DNA of 64,000 nucleotides from Xiphophorus maculatus (GCF_002775205.1 NC_036453.1:15189594-15253593); one strand, 5' to 3'; positions 24,891-53,178 are shown, counted from the stretch's first letter. The notes: generated from the sequence alone by a model not told the origin. Made by a program: numbers and translations.

Positions 24891-26016
24891 AAGCGATGTA
24901 AAGCAATATCTATGCATGAACTTTATTGGCTAGAAAAACCAAAACAAAGAATAAAAAAAAGGTCTGTAAAATAGTCACTGTAAATCCACCTGACGCCGTG
25001 CTGACGTCACACTGTTTCAATAGGCGTGTCACGGTGGCCACCTCCCGGACATTCTTGAGGAACTGGCAGCACTTAAAGCTAGCCTTTTCAACAGGAAGTA
25101 GAATTATTCACCTCTTCAAAGTAAATATGACGATAAGTCCTCTGAAGGACTTCAAACAGAGTCAAACTGAACATTTTGTTTCTGGATTCATTTTGATGAC
25201 ACAGTTTGAATCCCAGCCAGCGGTCAGGCTTGTTGTCCATGTGGACATTCTCTGGGTACTCCGACTTCCTCCCACAGCCCAGAAATATGCATGTTAGGTT
25301 AGCTGCTGCTGCAGCAGATGGGTGACCTGTCCAAGATGGACCCCACATACTCACAGACAGCTGGAGGCATTAACTGCCCTGCGTGAAAAATAGGAGCAGA
25401 AAACAGATAGAAGTAATCATCCTTAAAACAGAATTTATATTAACTTTATATTACCTAGCTATGAGTTTTATGAATGTAAACACATTAAAACACAAACATA
25501 CAGCAATATTGTTTTACTTTTGCTGCAACATACTAAATTTTGATGCTTTAGTTTTCTCTCAGTGTAAAAACTTGAAGATAAAAACCACAACAGACACATA
25601 ATTAACTACCTGTAACTGATATTAACCTAAAAATCCTTCAGTCAGGAGTTGATTCTTTGGCACATTTGAACATGTAAATGTGCATAAATATGACTTTAAC
25701 GAAAAGATAAGACAAGAGAAATCGAAGAGTCAAAATTAATTAAAAACAGGTTACATCAGAAGCTTTTATTTTGTTGACATTCTGACCGGATGTGGTGACT
25801 GCAGTTATCTAACTTAATGAGTTATTTATTGCAACAACAAAACACAAGACTTTGTGTTTAGTTCATGGGAGTTAGACAAGAAATGGCCTTTAATTAAATC
25901 CAGGGTTTACCCGAAGTTTAATTTACGCCTTTATTCTGTAAAAGCTCTTCCGGTTAGCCTAGCTGCTAGCTCCGCTCAGCCTCCCCGGAAAGAATCAGCT
26001 GATTCCAGGCTCCAAC

Positions 26017-27650
26017 ATGGAGGACATGTACGTGAAACCCGGTGAGTTTCCTCCACAGCATCCGTGCAGTCCGGGAGAACATTACGAGAGTCCCGCTGCG
26101 AGGATTACAACGGTCTGGCAGCTGTTAGCCGGCTGCTAACAGTCACAGACTGGAACCTCAATTAAAAACCTCTGTATTCAAACTTCTCCGATCTATCCCA
26201 TAATAGTCTCTGAGTTTAAGTGGATTCATTATGGCGGTGATGACAGACCTGTGTGACGCGGTGAATTCGGGTCATTAGTAGCTCATCTAATGTCAACCAG
26301 CTCAAAGTATGAGTGCTGGAACACTGATGATTTATAAACTTGATGTTTATTGTTATGTTTGATTATTGATCATACATTTCTGTCCTGCTGGATTAAAGCT
26401 GCGGGTAGTTTGGATTATTGATCAGAGGTAATAACTGCAGGTGATAATCCAAGCCTGATTAAAATTTATTATTATTTATTATTTAGTCATCAGGGAGTCT
26501 CTGGATTTTTTCAGTAAAATAAATGTTTATTAGAGATTATTTTCCCATCAACATGTTCAGTTTCAGAGTGTCTCTCTTTGTTGGTCATAATCAGGATTTC
26601 TGCTGGACTGCCTTTATTTACATTTCTGTTTCCAAGGTAACCAGGAGCGAGGCTGGAATGACCCCCCTCAGTTTTCCTACGGGCTGCAGACGGCTCGCGG
26701 ACCTCAGAGGAACCCCTTGAGCAAGAGAGCCGTTCCAGCAGCGAATTCAGGTAGTCTGACTCACCTGAGCATTGCTTTTCCCTCACCTGTCATCTGATGT
26801 GAAACATCTGAATCTCATTGGTCTCCAGGTCCAGGAGCTCCACCCACAGCCCCTCTGTCCTCCAACCCCATGGCCCCGCCCATGTGTGGAGTAGCTCCGC
26901 CTCCTCTGCCAGGTGAGAGTCAGAACTGTCTCACTGCACCTGTTCAAGGCACCTGAGTGACGACTTTAATCTCCTTCAGCTGGACGTCCACCTGAGGCCA
27001 CGCCCCCTGCCCAAACGGGACCAATGAGAAGGCAGGGAGAGGCGGATAGCAGCCAATCAGAGCCCGACCTGGAGGCTGTGATGTCAGTGCTGAACAGAGC
27101 GCTAGAGGCCTGCAGGAGCTCCGTGAGGGTGAGTTTCCACCAGCAGGGAGCGCTGAAAGCCTGCATTACCGCACCTGGCCAGCAGGGACACACACTAACA
27201 CATCACCTGTCTGCAGGCTCAGGTGTGTAATGAGGTCGCTAAGAGGCTCTGCCTCCTGGAGGACAGCTGGAGGTCAGGTAAACTCAGCCTACCTGTAACC
27301 AGACGCATGGACGTCCTGTCCCAAGGTAACCTGCCCCACCTGTCTCACCCTACTGTCCCACCTGTCTGTCTCATGTCTCACCTGTCCACCTGTCTGTCCA
27401 CCTGTGTGTCCCAGAGCTGCAGGCCGGTCACTGGGACTCTGCTGATGAAGCTCATCGCTCTCTGATGGTCGACCATGTGACCGAGGTCAGTCAATGGATG
27501 GTCGGCGTTAAGCGGCTCATCGCTGAGACCCGCAACCTGAGTCCAGAACACCTGAAACTGCTCCAGAACCCAACGGTACCAGCCCAGGACCCAACAGAAC
27601 CAGCCAAGGATCCAATAGAACCAACCCAGAACCCAGGATGCCAGTCCTGA
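26017..27650 (+). CDS. sra1: Steroid receptor RNA activator protein
   Basis: SRA1 loci yield a non-coding coactivator RNA and the SRA protein, involved in nuclear-receptor signalling. Six exons join in frame: 26017-26041, 26637-26750, 26829-26912, 26980-27128, 27217-27325, 27415-27650; 717 nt, 238 residues (human about 236). The N-terminus has [20 protein letters not shown], almost invariant in vertebrates. A proline-rich linker follows, then the SRA1 helical domain with [39 protein letters not shown] and RLIAE. The last 30 residues ([19 protein letters not shown]...) are a degenerate Pro/Asp/Glu repeat encoded by the same cagaaccca-type low-complexity DNA that fills this window. The start is the first Met of the conserved block, in an AACATGG context. 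A poly(A) signal lies at 28293-28298. Head to head with apbb3. Confidence 0.95.
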
Positions 27651-29706
27651 GTTTCCCAGAACCCTGGGCGAGATTCTGTACTGTTCTTCACATCTTCTGC
27701 GCCGGACCAGTTTCAGTTGTTTTGGTACTGGTACCATCTGTTTCTGTTCACCTGTTTTGGACTCCTACATCCTGGGACTCTGATTCTGCTCAGACAGACC
27801 CATCATCAGAACCTCAGACGGTAAACTGAACCGGACCTACTGACATCAGAACTCTGGACTCTTGGTTCTGGAACCAGAACCTCTGTAGGTCATCAGGTGG
27901 ACTCGTACCAGAAGAACCAGAACTTTAAGGCCCAGACTATGAGGGTTCTGGACTTTAGGGAACCAGAACTTCTTCATCAGAACCAGCTGTTTAGAACCAA
28001 ACTGAACCAGAGCGGACCATTCAGCTGATTGGATGGAAAGCTTCAGTCGTTTGTTGATACCATAGAACCTCAGCATGGGTCCAGACCCGGTTCTGGATCC
28101 TCAGCTGAATGACTGGTAAACATTGACGTTTCCCAGCCGATCAGCTGTGTGCATAGCTCCGCTCTGATTGGTCAGTTTTCCTGTAGGGGCCACTCTGATT
28201 GGTCTTCTGAAACGATTACAGCTTTGACAATTTCCTCTGTGTGTTCTGATCCGATTGTAACCCTGACTGGTTCTGTTGCGGCGCAGCAGCAGAATAAACA
28301 TCTGAAAAGTGTGGCGTGTCTTTATCGGCTTCATTAATAACCGGAAGGAGAATAAATGCTGCAGTCAGGTTTCTAATAAACCAGAGTTTCTGACTGGAAC
28401 CAGAAACATTGATGGAAACATCATGTGACTCATGTCAGACTCCAGGTCCTTCCAGGTCTCTCCAGGTCCTTCCAGGTGGTTTTTGAATAAATCTGTATTT
28501 AAATTTAAACATTTATTTTCCTGTGGCATCTTTCCTGCTGTAGTTCCAGTGTTTGTCCAGCAGGTGGCAGCAGAGGATCAGACCGAGATGCTGGTTCCCA
28601 CCTTACAGGTAAGGCTGGTTCTGGTCAGGCAAGTTTTCTTTCCAGGCCCGGTCTGGACGGAACCTACTGGTTCTGGAGCGGTCCTGGTCAAACATCCAGT
28701 AAACCCGGATTGTTTTTAGGTACGACTTGTCGTTATCAGAACCAGAACCTGTCTGGTTCTGTTGTTATCAGAACCAGCTGGCAGCAGGAAGTAGGCTGGA
28801 GACCCAAATCAGCAGAACTTCAGGTTCTGATCAGAACCAGGGAGACTGTTCCAGACCCATCTCTGAGGTGGCCAGAACCTCTGGGTGAGCAGTACCAGAA
28901 CCTGTCTGGTTCTGTTGGACTGCAGGCTGAACTCTGCTGACCGGGCCGCCCTCCTCTCCCTCCTCTTCATCTCTGGAGACAGGAGGAAGAGGAGGAAGCC
29001 AAGCAGAGAGAAAGATGACAGGAAGAGATCGGATCCCATCGGAACCAGAATCTAAAAATAACCAGGAGGATGGAAGAGATGCTGCAGGGGCCGACTCACA
29101 GAGATCTGTACCAGAACCTGGAGGACCAGGACCGGGCCTTCAGAACCAGACCTCCAGAACCTGCAGTCAGCCTGTAACTGCTGAGTTACCAGACCTGACG
29201 ACGGGTCGGGGAATCGAACTGGTTCTGGTTCCATGTAGAATCCTGGATGTTCTTAAAGGGCCAGCACCGCCAGCATGCGTTGATGAACCCATGCGCTGCT
29301 GGAACATTAATAATGTGTTCATCTGGAATTAAATAATCCTCTTTCCCGTTCATCCTGAGATTTTTTGAGGCTAATCTAGAAATATTTGCAAAATTGACAT
29401 TAAATTTGTATTTTATTACTCAGCATATTAATCACGGACTTTGACTAGACATGAAGTAAAGCTGGGGCAGCAGAAATACTGCCACCTACAGGTCACGTAA
29501 AGCCAGTTCTGGATTAGCGGGAATAAATTAGTAAATCTGATGTAGTTTAGCATCTCCACAGGGCCACAGAAGAAGCATGTGAAGGGCCACATGTGGCCCC
29601 CGGGCCTTCAGCTTGACACATGTGATCTAAGAGGACAGAGGCCCAGCAGGGACATTCACTGATTGGGTTGGGGTAGCCCAAACCCAAACTCTCTCCAGAA
29701 CCAGAA

Positions 29707-29748
<42 letters not shown>

Positions 29749-30078
29749 CTCTCTCTCTCTCTCTTTCTTTCTCTCTCTCTCTCTCCTTCCCGCTGTCAGC
29801 TCTGGCTGAGGACTCAGTTTCCATGGCGACGCAGCACGGCCTCTGATTGGCTGAGGGCGCAGTGGGCCGGGGGCCGAGCCTGTAAAGCTTCGGCGTCTCA
29901 GTTCTGATTCTCATTTCGGTTTGAGAGACGAAGCGGCTCTTCCTCGCTGCTCTCTCCCTCCATCTTCCTCCTCCTTTTCCTCCTCCTCCTCCTCCTCTTC
30001 CTCAGACGGTCGGTCCGACTCCTCGCCTTCGCCGCCTCCATCATCATCCTCGGAGCCAGTCGACCCCTGACCCTCACC
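27651..30078. other. sra1 3' region and camk2a promoter/5' leader
   Basis: 27651-28298 is probably the sra1 3' UTR, ending at AATAAA 28293-28298. 28.5-29.2 kb is dominated by cagaacc/ggttctg motifs. 29571-29632 is a hAT-like scrap. 29709-29787 is a CT tract. 29830-30078 is GC-richer with inverted CCAAT boxes (attgg near 29845) and a purine/pyrimidine-rich leader, and is the likely camk2a promoter and 5' UTR. No extra gene is seen. Confidence 0.55.
29709..29787. repeat. Polypyrimidine (CT)n tract upstream of camk2a
   Basis: About 79 bases of almost pure ct repeats broken by a few cttt units, ending about 290 bases before the camk2a ATG. It is a polypurine/polypyrimidine mirror sequence able to form triplex (H-DNA), and equals a GAGA-type array on the other strand. 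Confidence 0.9.
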
Positions 30079-43983
<13,905 letters not shown>

Positions 43984-46165
43984 TGTCCTCCTCCAGAGTG
44001 GGCGGGGCTCTAATGGGGCTGCTGTCGCCTTGACAACGGGATGATTGACAGCAGGCCAGTTGTTGTCTGACACCAACCATTCAGGATTTTCTTTGAGGCG
44101 TTGGAGGAGGAGGCTGCGGGGTCAGAAAGCTTCAGTCATCCAGCAGTGAATCCCATCACCAATTAACCAATCAGTCATCCAACCAATCACACGGCTTTGT
44201 AACCGACCAATCAGCTCGCTCCGTGCAGTGGGTAGGAAACCTTGTATCTCCAGCTGTATGCACACAGCGCCCCCTTGTGGTCAGAAGCTCTCATTGATTA
44301 AAGTGTGTGGTTAGCTCTGACCTCTTTGATGCTACTGAGCATGTGCAGAAAGCTCTGCGCTTTCATCATCATGTCAGACGTTTATTATCAACTAATCTGA
44401 ATCTGAAAATCATCAGAACCAATCACATTGATCCCAAGGAGCCTGAAGTAGTCTGAGACACAAGGTTTCCCCCTGCTGGTCACTTTTGATATCTGCAGTA
44501 ATAAATAAGATTTAGTTTATTGTTATCTTTAGACTTAAAATATAAATAAGTTGTAATATTGATTATCTGCTGATTGCAGAGTTTATTATAACATCTCATT
44601 TACACACACACATACACATCTCTACCTGACATGCACACTGCACCCTCTGGGGTTCAGAGAGTGACAGAAACTTCCTCCACTTTCGATCTTCCACTAACAC
44701 CACCCACCACACCTAGGAGGGCTTAACGAGCTAGCTTAACGAGCTAGTTTAACGAGCTAGCTTAGCGAGCTAGTTTAACGAGCTAGCTTAGCGAGCTATC
44801 TGCTGCCTGCTCCTCCTCCACGGCTCTTTCAGCTGGAGGAAATTTATCGTTCTGGTTGAAAAGTTTTTCATCTAGAAACAGGAAGAGGAAGTGACCTCAG
44901 GTCTGTGGACTTGATGTCTGTAAGACTCGTTCTGCTGGGAGATTCTAGGCGCTGCTTCAGTAGAACCAGCAGGTCGTTTCGGAACAAACGCAAAAACAGA
45001 CGACCAATCAGAACCACCGACACCAAACAACAGCCAATCAGAACCACGACACCATTCACATCAACCTAATACGAGTACTAGTACCATGGTTGGTACCATG
45101 TGTAGAGGTGAGTAAATGGATCAGAACTTGAACTGGACTGCAGGTTCTGATCCTGTATATTTAGATAAAACCTTCTAAACGGTACGGATCACAGATATTG
45201 GGCTGAAATGGATCAGAACCAGCTAAACTTCCATGATCATTAACCACCACCAGGTTCTGGCTGGAGATCTAATTGTGCTCGTCCTGCACAGTCCATATCC
45301 TGGTTCTGGTTCTGATTGGTACTCTTGTTGGACTCGTCTGGACCTCTGTTAGCAGAACCACCAGGTTCTGTGGGTTTGTTCTGGATCGTCACTGTTGGGT
45401 TTTTCGGAACTTGGGTCGACCTGGACTGAAGCAGAACTCAGCAGCTCCCTCTGGAGGTTGGTTCTGATGGACCCTGCATGGACAGCTCGTGTTTCTTCCT
45501 CCTCGGTGCCAGTTCTGTACAGACTGTGTGACTCTCTGCATGCTGGACTTTGTGTTTAGTGTTTGGGCTTCAGGCGCCGCCGCGTTCCGGCCGTTCCCGG
45601 CTCTCGGACCTTTCCGTCGCTAGGGTTTAACTCTGCTGGCATTCCTCATTGGGATCAATGGTGTCCGTTAGCCTTGAGCTAACGAAACGCCGCCGGTGCC
45701 ACTTTGATATTCTGCCTTTTTGGACCCGTTGTGTTTGTCTCTGAAGCTTTCAGGAGCTTTTTACCGTCGGGAGAATGTAGAACTTTGTACAATCAGATTC
45801 TTACCATGACGACGATGATGATGATGATGATATTATACCTTCTTGTGTGGCATTTGTATATTTGAAGCTTTTTAAGCTTCCAGCTTCCTGGTTTGGGTTT
45901 TTCCGTGTTTTAGCAGCTGCTGAATGTTTTCCCTGCTGCTGCCCTTTGGTTCGCTTCACACTGATCTCTGGGTCATCCGGAGTCCAGGTTGAGGACCCAG
46001 GGGGGCGGGGCATCGGGGGCGGAGCCTTCTAGCTAAGGTTTAGACAACTCCCACTGATCCAACAGAAAGTTGAGTCAGAAAGCCGCTGCACCTTAAGGCG
46101 GGTCCATCAGGTTCTGTTCTGGTGACCTGTTCTGTTCCTCCTGCTCTGAATTCATGCTTTCATAT

Positions 46166-46508
46166 CAGTGGTGGGCACAATAATGCTAATGCGCTAACAG
46201 CAGAGCTACTTTTTAGCTTCAGCGTTGTTGCCAACTTATTTTGTCCTGACTTGATTTTTCTGGATAAATTCTGAAGTGCTAATTTTCCCAGCTATTTTAT
46301 GAACCCTCAGTTGAATAAAGTTGAACATGAATAGCATGTAAACATCATTTTGTAATGAACATGGAAATCATAATGTCAACATTAAAGCGGTGCTGACGGG
46401 TTGTCAATAATCTGAATGGCTTTACTGTTAGCATTTGTTAAATACCGTGTTGTTGTAGCGTGTTAGCATTAGCGTAGCTAACTTTTTAGCTAGCGGTGCA
46501 CACCACTG
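46166..46508. mobile_element. Small hAT-like MITE in the camk2a 3' UTR
   Basis: Left end cagtggtgggcac; the right end read in reverse complement is cagtggtgtgcac, a 13-bp inverted repeat with one mismatch. The interior is full of gctaatgctaa/gctagc sequence. No matching target duplication could be seen. A related fragment (gaggtgggcaccactaact, gctaaagctaacg) lies in camk2a intron 15 at about 42876-43060. Confidence 0.5.
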
Positions 46509-47303
46509 CAGAAAATCTCTGTTTACGCTCCTGTCCCTTTAAGATGCCCCCTCTCTGCTGATTGGCTAGCCTGTGGACGAGCCCTGACCTTTAGAGCCAG
46601 TGTTTGCTGCAGCTGATTGGATAATAAATTGCCTCCAGAACGTCAGCTGCAGCCAGCCTGCATTGCAATGCCGCGCCTGGACTCCGGGTGGCGCCGCAGA
46701 GCGAACGGCTGTTTCCTACAGTCGCGGTGGTTTTTACAGCTGCACCTTCACTCTGAACTCTTACGACACTTGAAAGTATTTATTAGTGGTGAACGATGCA
46801 AAAATATCTGAGATGTCATTTTTTAGAAACTTTTGCTGTTGAGGCTGAGTCGATTCCTCTCCCGAAAAGAATCGTTCTGCTGCAGGATCCGCTTCAGGAT
46901 CCGCTTCCCGACTCAGCGGCGCGGCGGCGTTAAGATGTGGGATCTCACCTCTCCGCCGCAGCTCTGCAGACAGGAAGCAGGAAGAAGCTCCAGACGTTAA
47001 TAAGTTAATAAATGAGCCGGCTGAATGTATCCCTGCTGGTTTAAGGTCCAGCCCAGAGAGCCGCTCTTCCTGCTTCCTGTCGGTCTGCAGAACCAATCAG
47101 TGATCAATAGTCCCCAATAATCCTCTCAGCTTTTTCTACTATGATGGATATTGTTCTGTACTGTATTAACTGGACTAATGCTGCATGCTCAGTGTTTACC
47201 TGTGGGAGTCTGTGTGTGTCTGAGGGAGAGAGTGTGTTTTTAAATAGTTTCTTTTGTAGTTTTTGGAGTATTTTCTTCTTCTGCATCGTGTTCAATATGA
47301 TTC

Positions 47304-47313
47304 TGTAAATAAA
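47304..47313 (+). terminator. camk2a: Poly(A) signal overlapping a Pumilio motif
   Basis: TGTAAATA (47304-47311), a PUF/Pumilio recognition element, overlaps AATAAA (47308-47313). It is the last good poly(A) signal before the rps14 promoter and the likely end of the camk2a transcript. Confidence 0.5.
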
Positions 47314-47939
47314 TGAGATGGTCAAACTCTCTGCTCTGATTGGTCCGTTTCTCCTCCCAGTATTCACACACTGCTCTAATATCTGGTTTCTAGATGCTCT
47401 GACCTTCTGCAGTGGTACCGGGTCATGGTACCAGGTCAGACCGGTTTTATCTGTCAGAGTTAGAAAAACTGCTGAATTTTAGATTGATTCTAATAATACA
47501 GTTATTTCTCTGATAGCTCATTAAAACAGGAGAAATAAATATGCTAAATTAATAAAACTTTAAAATGTGATATAGTCATGCATGCACATGAATATTTTCA
47601 TTAATTAAAAATTATAAACATAAAGAAAATAATATAAACTGTAGTTGCTTCAAAAATAAATATAAGTAAAAACAAAGAAATTGTTAGTCTTTTTTTCATG
47701 TGAAACAATATTTAAAAATGAACAAATAAATAGACTCTATTTACATAATGTAAGACAAGATCAATTAAAAAGATGATAAAATTAAAATAAAAGCACCATA
47801 TAATTAGCAAGAAAACAAAATCATGAAACTATAAAGAAAGCTGAGTGTGATCAGATCAAAATCGAGATTGAAGGATTCAATCTGATAAACAGAGAGGGAA
47901 GAAGTGTCCAGCAGGGGGCAGCAGCAGCAGCTCGAGAGT

Positions 47940-48011
47940 CTCATTATTTCTACTTCCGGTGGCGGAATTTCCTTCCTTTCTGATTGTGCTCAGTGAAGAG
48001 ACGCTGTAAGG
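47940..48011 (+). promoter_or_regulatory. rps14: rps14 promoter and non-coding first exon with pyrimidine tract
   Basis: The sequence acttccggtggcggaatttc is followed by a cttcctttct pyrimidine run, which fits an ETS-type site (acttccgg) and a 5'TOP initiation region of ribosomal protein genes. Exon 1 would end at gctgtaag|gtgagt (about 48010). Translation starts in exon 2. Confidence 0.65.
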
Positions 48012-48735
48012 TGAGTCCTGCTGAGGAATAAATCCGCTTTAATCTTCCTTCCAGGTGACCATCCTACCAACCCAAGTGTGTTTTCTGACAGATTGATGCA
48101 TTAAGGTTCTGTTGGGGTCTGAATTAAGTTTCTGTGAAATATTAAAGCTACGTTTATGTTCCGTTTTCCGCTGTGCCGTGCCGCCATGTTACGTTTCTCA
48201 CGGTGCTTTCTCCAGCAAAAAGAAAATAGAGCTGGTTTATTGTGAAAGTTATTATTATAGAGATTATTTAGGGTTCGGAATGATGAGGTGGGATGCTCAT
48301 AGCGTTGAAATTCTTCACCGGGTGATAAATGTTAGGTTTATTTCAGCGGCGTCTGAGGGAAAGCTAACATGCTAACACTATCCTGGCTGCGGGTTGTGAC
48401 TCGATGTAAATGTAGAATTTACTGCAATATTTAATAGCAGATCCGAACTTCAGGAGAACATTCTGGTGTCAGTCCGTTAAAAGAACTGGGGCCGCAGCTT
48501 TAACTGGCTCTGGTATCGGTTCTGGTTAGCATCCGTAGCATCAAGCTGCAGGTTGAGCTTCCATTGCCGGACAGCTGCTGGTGTGATTCTGAACCTACTG
48601 CTCTGCTTGGTTCTGAACACACCCAGTAAGGGACTGGTTCTGAGAGGATCCAGTGTCTCTGTGATGCTCTTGTTCTGAACAGACACAGTGAGGCTGTGAT
48701 GTTCTGGTTCTGATGCTGTGGTTCCGTCAGCAGAC

Positions 48736-50896
<2,161 letters not shown>

Positions 50897-51189
50897 ACAG
50901 CTGCTGGAATTTCACAATAAAAGCTTATGTTTAACTCTTGAGTCTTGTTGATGTGAAAATGTTCTGATTGGTGCTGAAGCTGAAACCCGCTGAGCCCAGA
51001 CTGGCTCTGACCAGCAGGGGGCGCAGCCAGCCAGACGTCAACATGGGGTACATATAGGTTTATGTTGCCTTTCAAATAACCACTTTATTAATCTGAAAGG
51101 ATGATTAGCATAAACTGAAGGTTATTTCTAAAAATACAAAATCTGAGGTTGTGATTTACAGTAGATAGAAAGTTAACCTGCCCTGTTCA

Positions 51190-52140
51190 TGTCAGGTTTT
51201 CAGTGTGTGAAAAAGACAATTTCACAACTTTTTACACCTTCAATGTGACCTTTGACCTGCACAATGTAGCAGAAAAACAAACTGAAAAATGCAGAGGGAA
51301 AAGAAATAACCTGGCTGCATAAACTCCTTCAAGCTAACGGCTTGTTGCAGGACCTCTGGTTTTCTTCCAGCCTGTGTTTTTGGGAGGAGCCTGTTCTTTA
51401 TAAAGCAAACAGGCAGCTTGCCCTGCCTGTGCTCAGCCCTCTTCACATGTTCCATGGGATCCAGGTCTGGACTTTGACTGGGCCATTCCAAAGCCTCAGT
51501 CTCATTGCAGTGAAGCTGTTCTTCGTTTGATTTCTGTGTGTTTTGGGTCATTAAAACATGAAGTTCCTGTGAAGGCTGAAGGTTTTACTCCAACACTGAC
51601 TGGTATCTGGAGCCGTTCAGGATTCCCTCCATTCTGACTAACAGCTCCAGATCATGATGCTGCCACCACCATGCTCCACTGTAGATGTTTTCTTTTCATC
51701 TGACCATAACATGTTTTTGCTAATGAAGCCGGGCTTGGCTGTTTTCCTGTCAGCTCAGGTTTCCCTCTGGCTGGCCTGAAGCTCAGACACGTGAAGAAGA
51801 CGATCGTCTCATGTAGGGCACAGGCAGTAGTTACAGAAACTCCTGCAGCTCCTCCAGTGCTGCCTTCCTGTTCAGACATCCTATTCTTGGTAATGTCGCT
51901 GTTGGGCCATATTTATTCTCCACTGTTCCATGTGGATCATTGGAAATTCTTTTGTAGCCTTCCCCTGACTGATACCTTTGAATATGAAGACCCCTCTGAT
52001 GCCTTGGAGGCTCTCCATGCTTTGTGCTGGGAAATGTCTGTAAACATGTCAGGAAAAGCAAACGAGACCAGCTGAACTCTGTGGGCGGTAAATGACTCCC
52101 AAATCCCCCAAGCCGCCGGGCCTGGACCGTTCTCATTTCT
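51190..52140 (-). mobile_element. Degenerate DNA-transposon-like repeat with Tc1/mariner-style motif
   Basis: The minus strand encodes ALEWPSQSPDLDPMEHVKR. This matches the '(L)EWPSQSPDLNPIEHLW' block around the last catalytic acidic residue of Tc1-type DDE transposases. The rest (gctgccaccaccatgctcca, catctgaccataacatg on the plus strand) resembles a dispersed vertebrate repeat derived from such elements. Frames are broken in several places and terminal repeats were not found. An old relic between rps14 and adamts2. Confidence 0.6.
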
Positions 52141-52179
52141 TTATCTTCTGTCCAGCTGCTGCCTCATTTTTATCAGAAC

Positions 52180-52460
52180 CGAGTGGATTGGATAGAATAG
52201 AATAGAATTAAACTTTATTGTCATTGCACTGTCACAAGTACAAGCAACAAGATGTAGTTTGCATCTATCCAGAAGTGCTCTACGAGATATAAATATTTAT
52301 TTACAGATGTACAAGACTATGTATGTATGGACTATAAGGGGTTATAGCAAGAGATATAGATATTGTGTATAAATATAAATATGGAAGCTATATGCACAGA
52401 TTATACAGATTATACAAGAATGTTAGGGAATGGATTATAGATGTATATAATATAATACAA
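52180..52460 (-). repeat. Retroposon 3'-tail-like repeat (reverse orientation)
   Basis: Starts with a tagaa-type tail (ggatagaatagaatagaatt), then aactttattgtcattgcact and acaagtacaagcaacaagat. It shares layout with the block at 23403. The following AT-rich part is of uncertain origin. Confidence 0.55.
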
Positions 52461-53175
52461 GATCCGAACAGATCCAGAACTTCCTCATAACAAAAAGTTT
52501 TTTAGATTTTTACACGTGTGAACAACAGAGCAGCTGATTAGATTCAACATAGAGGGAAACTCCTGTCTGAACCATCATGGAACGTTGCCATGGAAATGGC
52601 CCTCTGTCGTCTCCATGGAAACGCCACGATGCTGGGATGTTGGTATAAAAAGGTTTTCCTGCTCTGAGCTCCGGTGGAGGACTTTCTCTGATTGATGTCT
52701 CAATCAGTAGATCAGAGCAGCTTTGGACCTGGTTCTGATGACGTCCGGTTCTGACGTCATCGTTGGACCCGTTGGTTCGGTCCAACGGTAATTACTTAAC
52801 CACATTTCAGCCAAAAACTATATATAAAGTATCAACAAATTAAGCAACATTTTCCAGTCAGGTTCTTCAAATTGCTGAATCACTGAGGTTCAGAGAAATT
52901 TTTTGTAGCAAAGGGTTTCTCTATCCGTTCATCTTTCCAGAGTTTCTTTAATTATTTGTGGATTATGGATGCTAACATTAGCATTAGCTGCTACCTGTTA
53001 GCATTCAGATGCTATTTTAGGCTAGTGTAGCTTCTCTGATAGGCTAACTGCTTTTAGCACAAGTTGAACACACCAGAGTTTTCCAGTGTGACTGCAGCTG
53101 CTGTCCAGCAGGGGGCGCAGTCACACCAAGCAGCTGCAGCAATTCTGGCTGGTCCAGAGTCACAACATCAAATTA

Positions 53176-53178
<3 letters not shown>

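Larger units (their letters stand above)
22686..26016. other. Divergent intergenic region between apbb3 and sra1
   Basis: Holds the promoters of two head-to-head genes, 3.3 kb apart. Pyrimidine-rich sequence at 22750-22930 flanks the apbb3 start. The rest is repeat-derived: a retroposon 3' end and a piggyBac-like scrap at 23.4-24.05 kb, and a hAT-type end near 24.8 kb. No further gene is supported. The 150 bases before 26017 are more GC-rich, as expected for the sra1 leader. Confidence 0.55.
43984..47313 (+). other. camk2a: Long 3' UTR of camk2a (inferred)
   Basis: About 3.3 kb without any supported gene, ending in TGTAAATAAA. Mammalian CAMK2A has a 3' UTR of similar length that directs dendritic localisation. 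Within it are a 13-bp tandem run at about 44714-44800 (agctagcttaacg units), a CTCF-like motif at 44267-44280, a gatgat run at 45809-45831, and a small terminal-repeat element at about 46166-46508. An earlier AATAAA at 46314 could end a shorter form. Confidence 0.5.

Noticed and set aside
29627-29914. Minus-strand frame with a long RERE/KERE run
   Set aside because: Translation of the CT microsatellite; no homologue and no splice context.
48275-48360. Candidate C/D-box snoRNA in the first rps14 intron (tgatga ... gtgataa ... ctga)
   Set aside because: Box spacing is roughly right, but there is no convincing terminal stem, D' box or rRNA-complementary guide. The stretch near gttgaaattctt resembles 18S in sense, not antisense, so it cannot guide.
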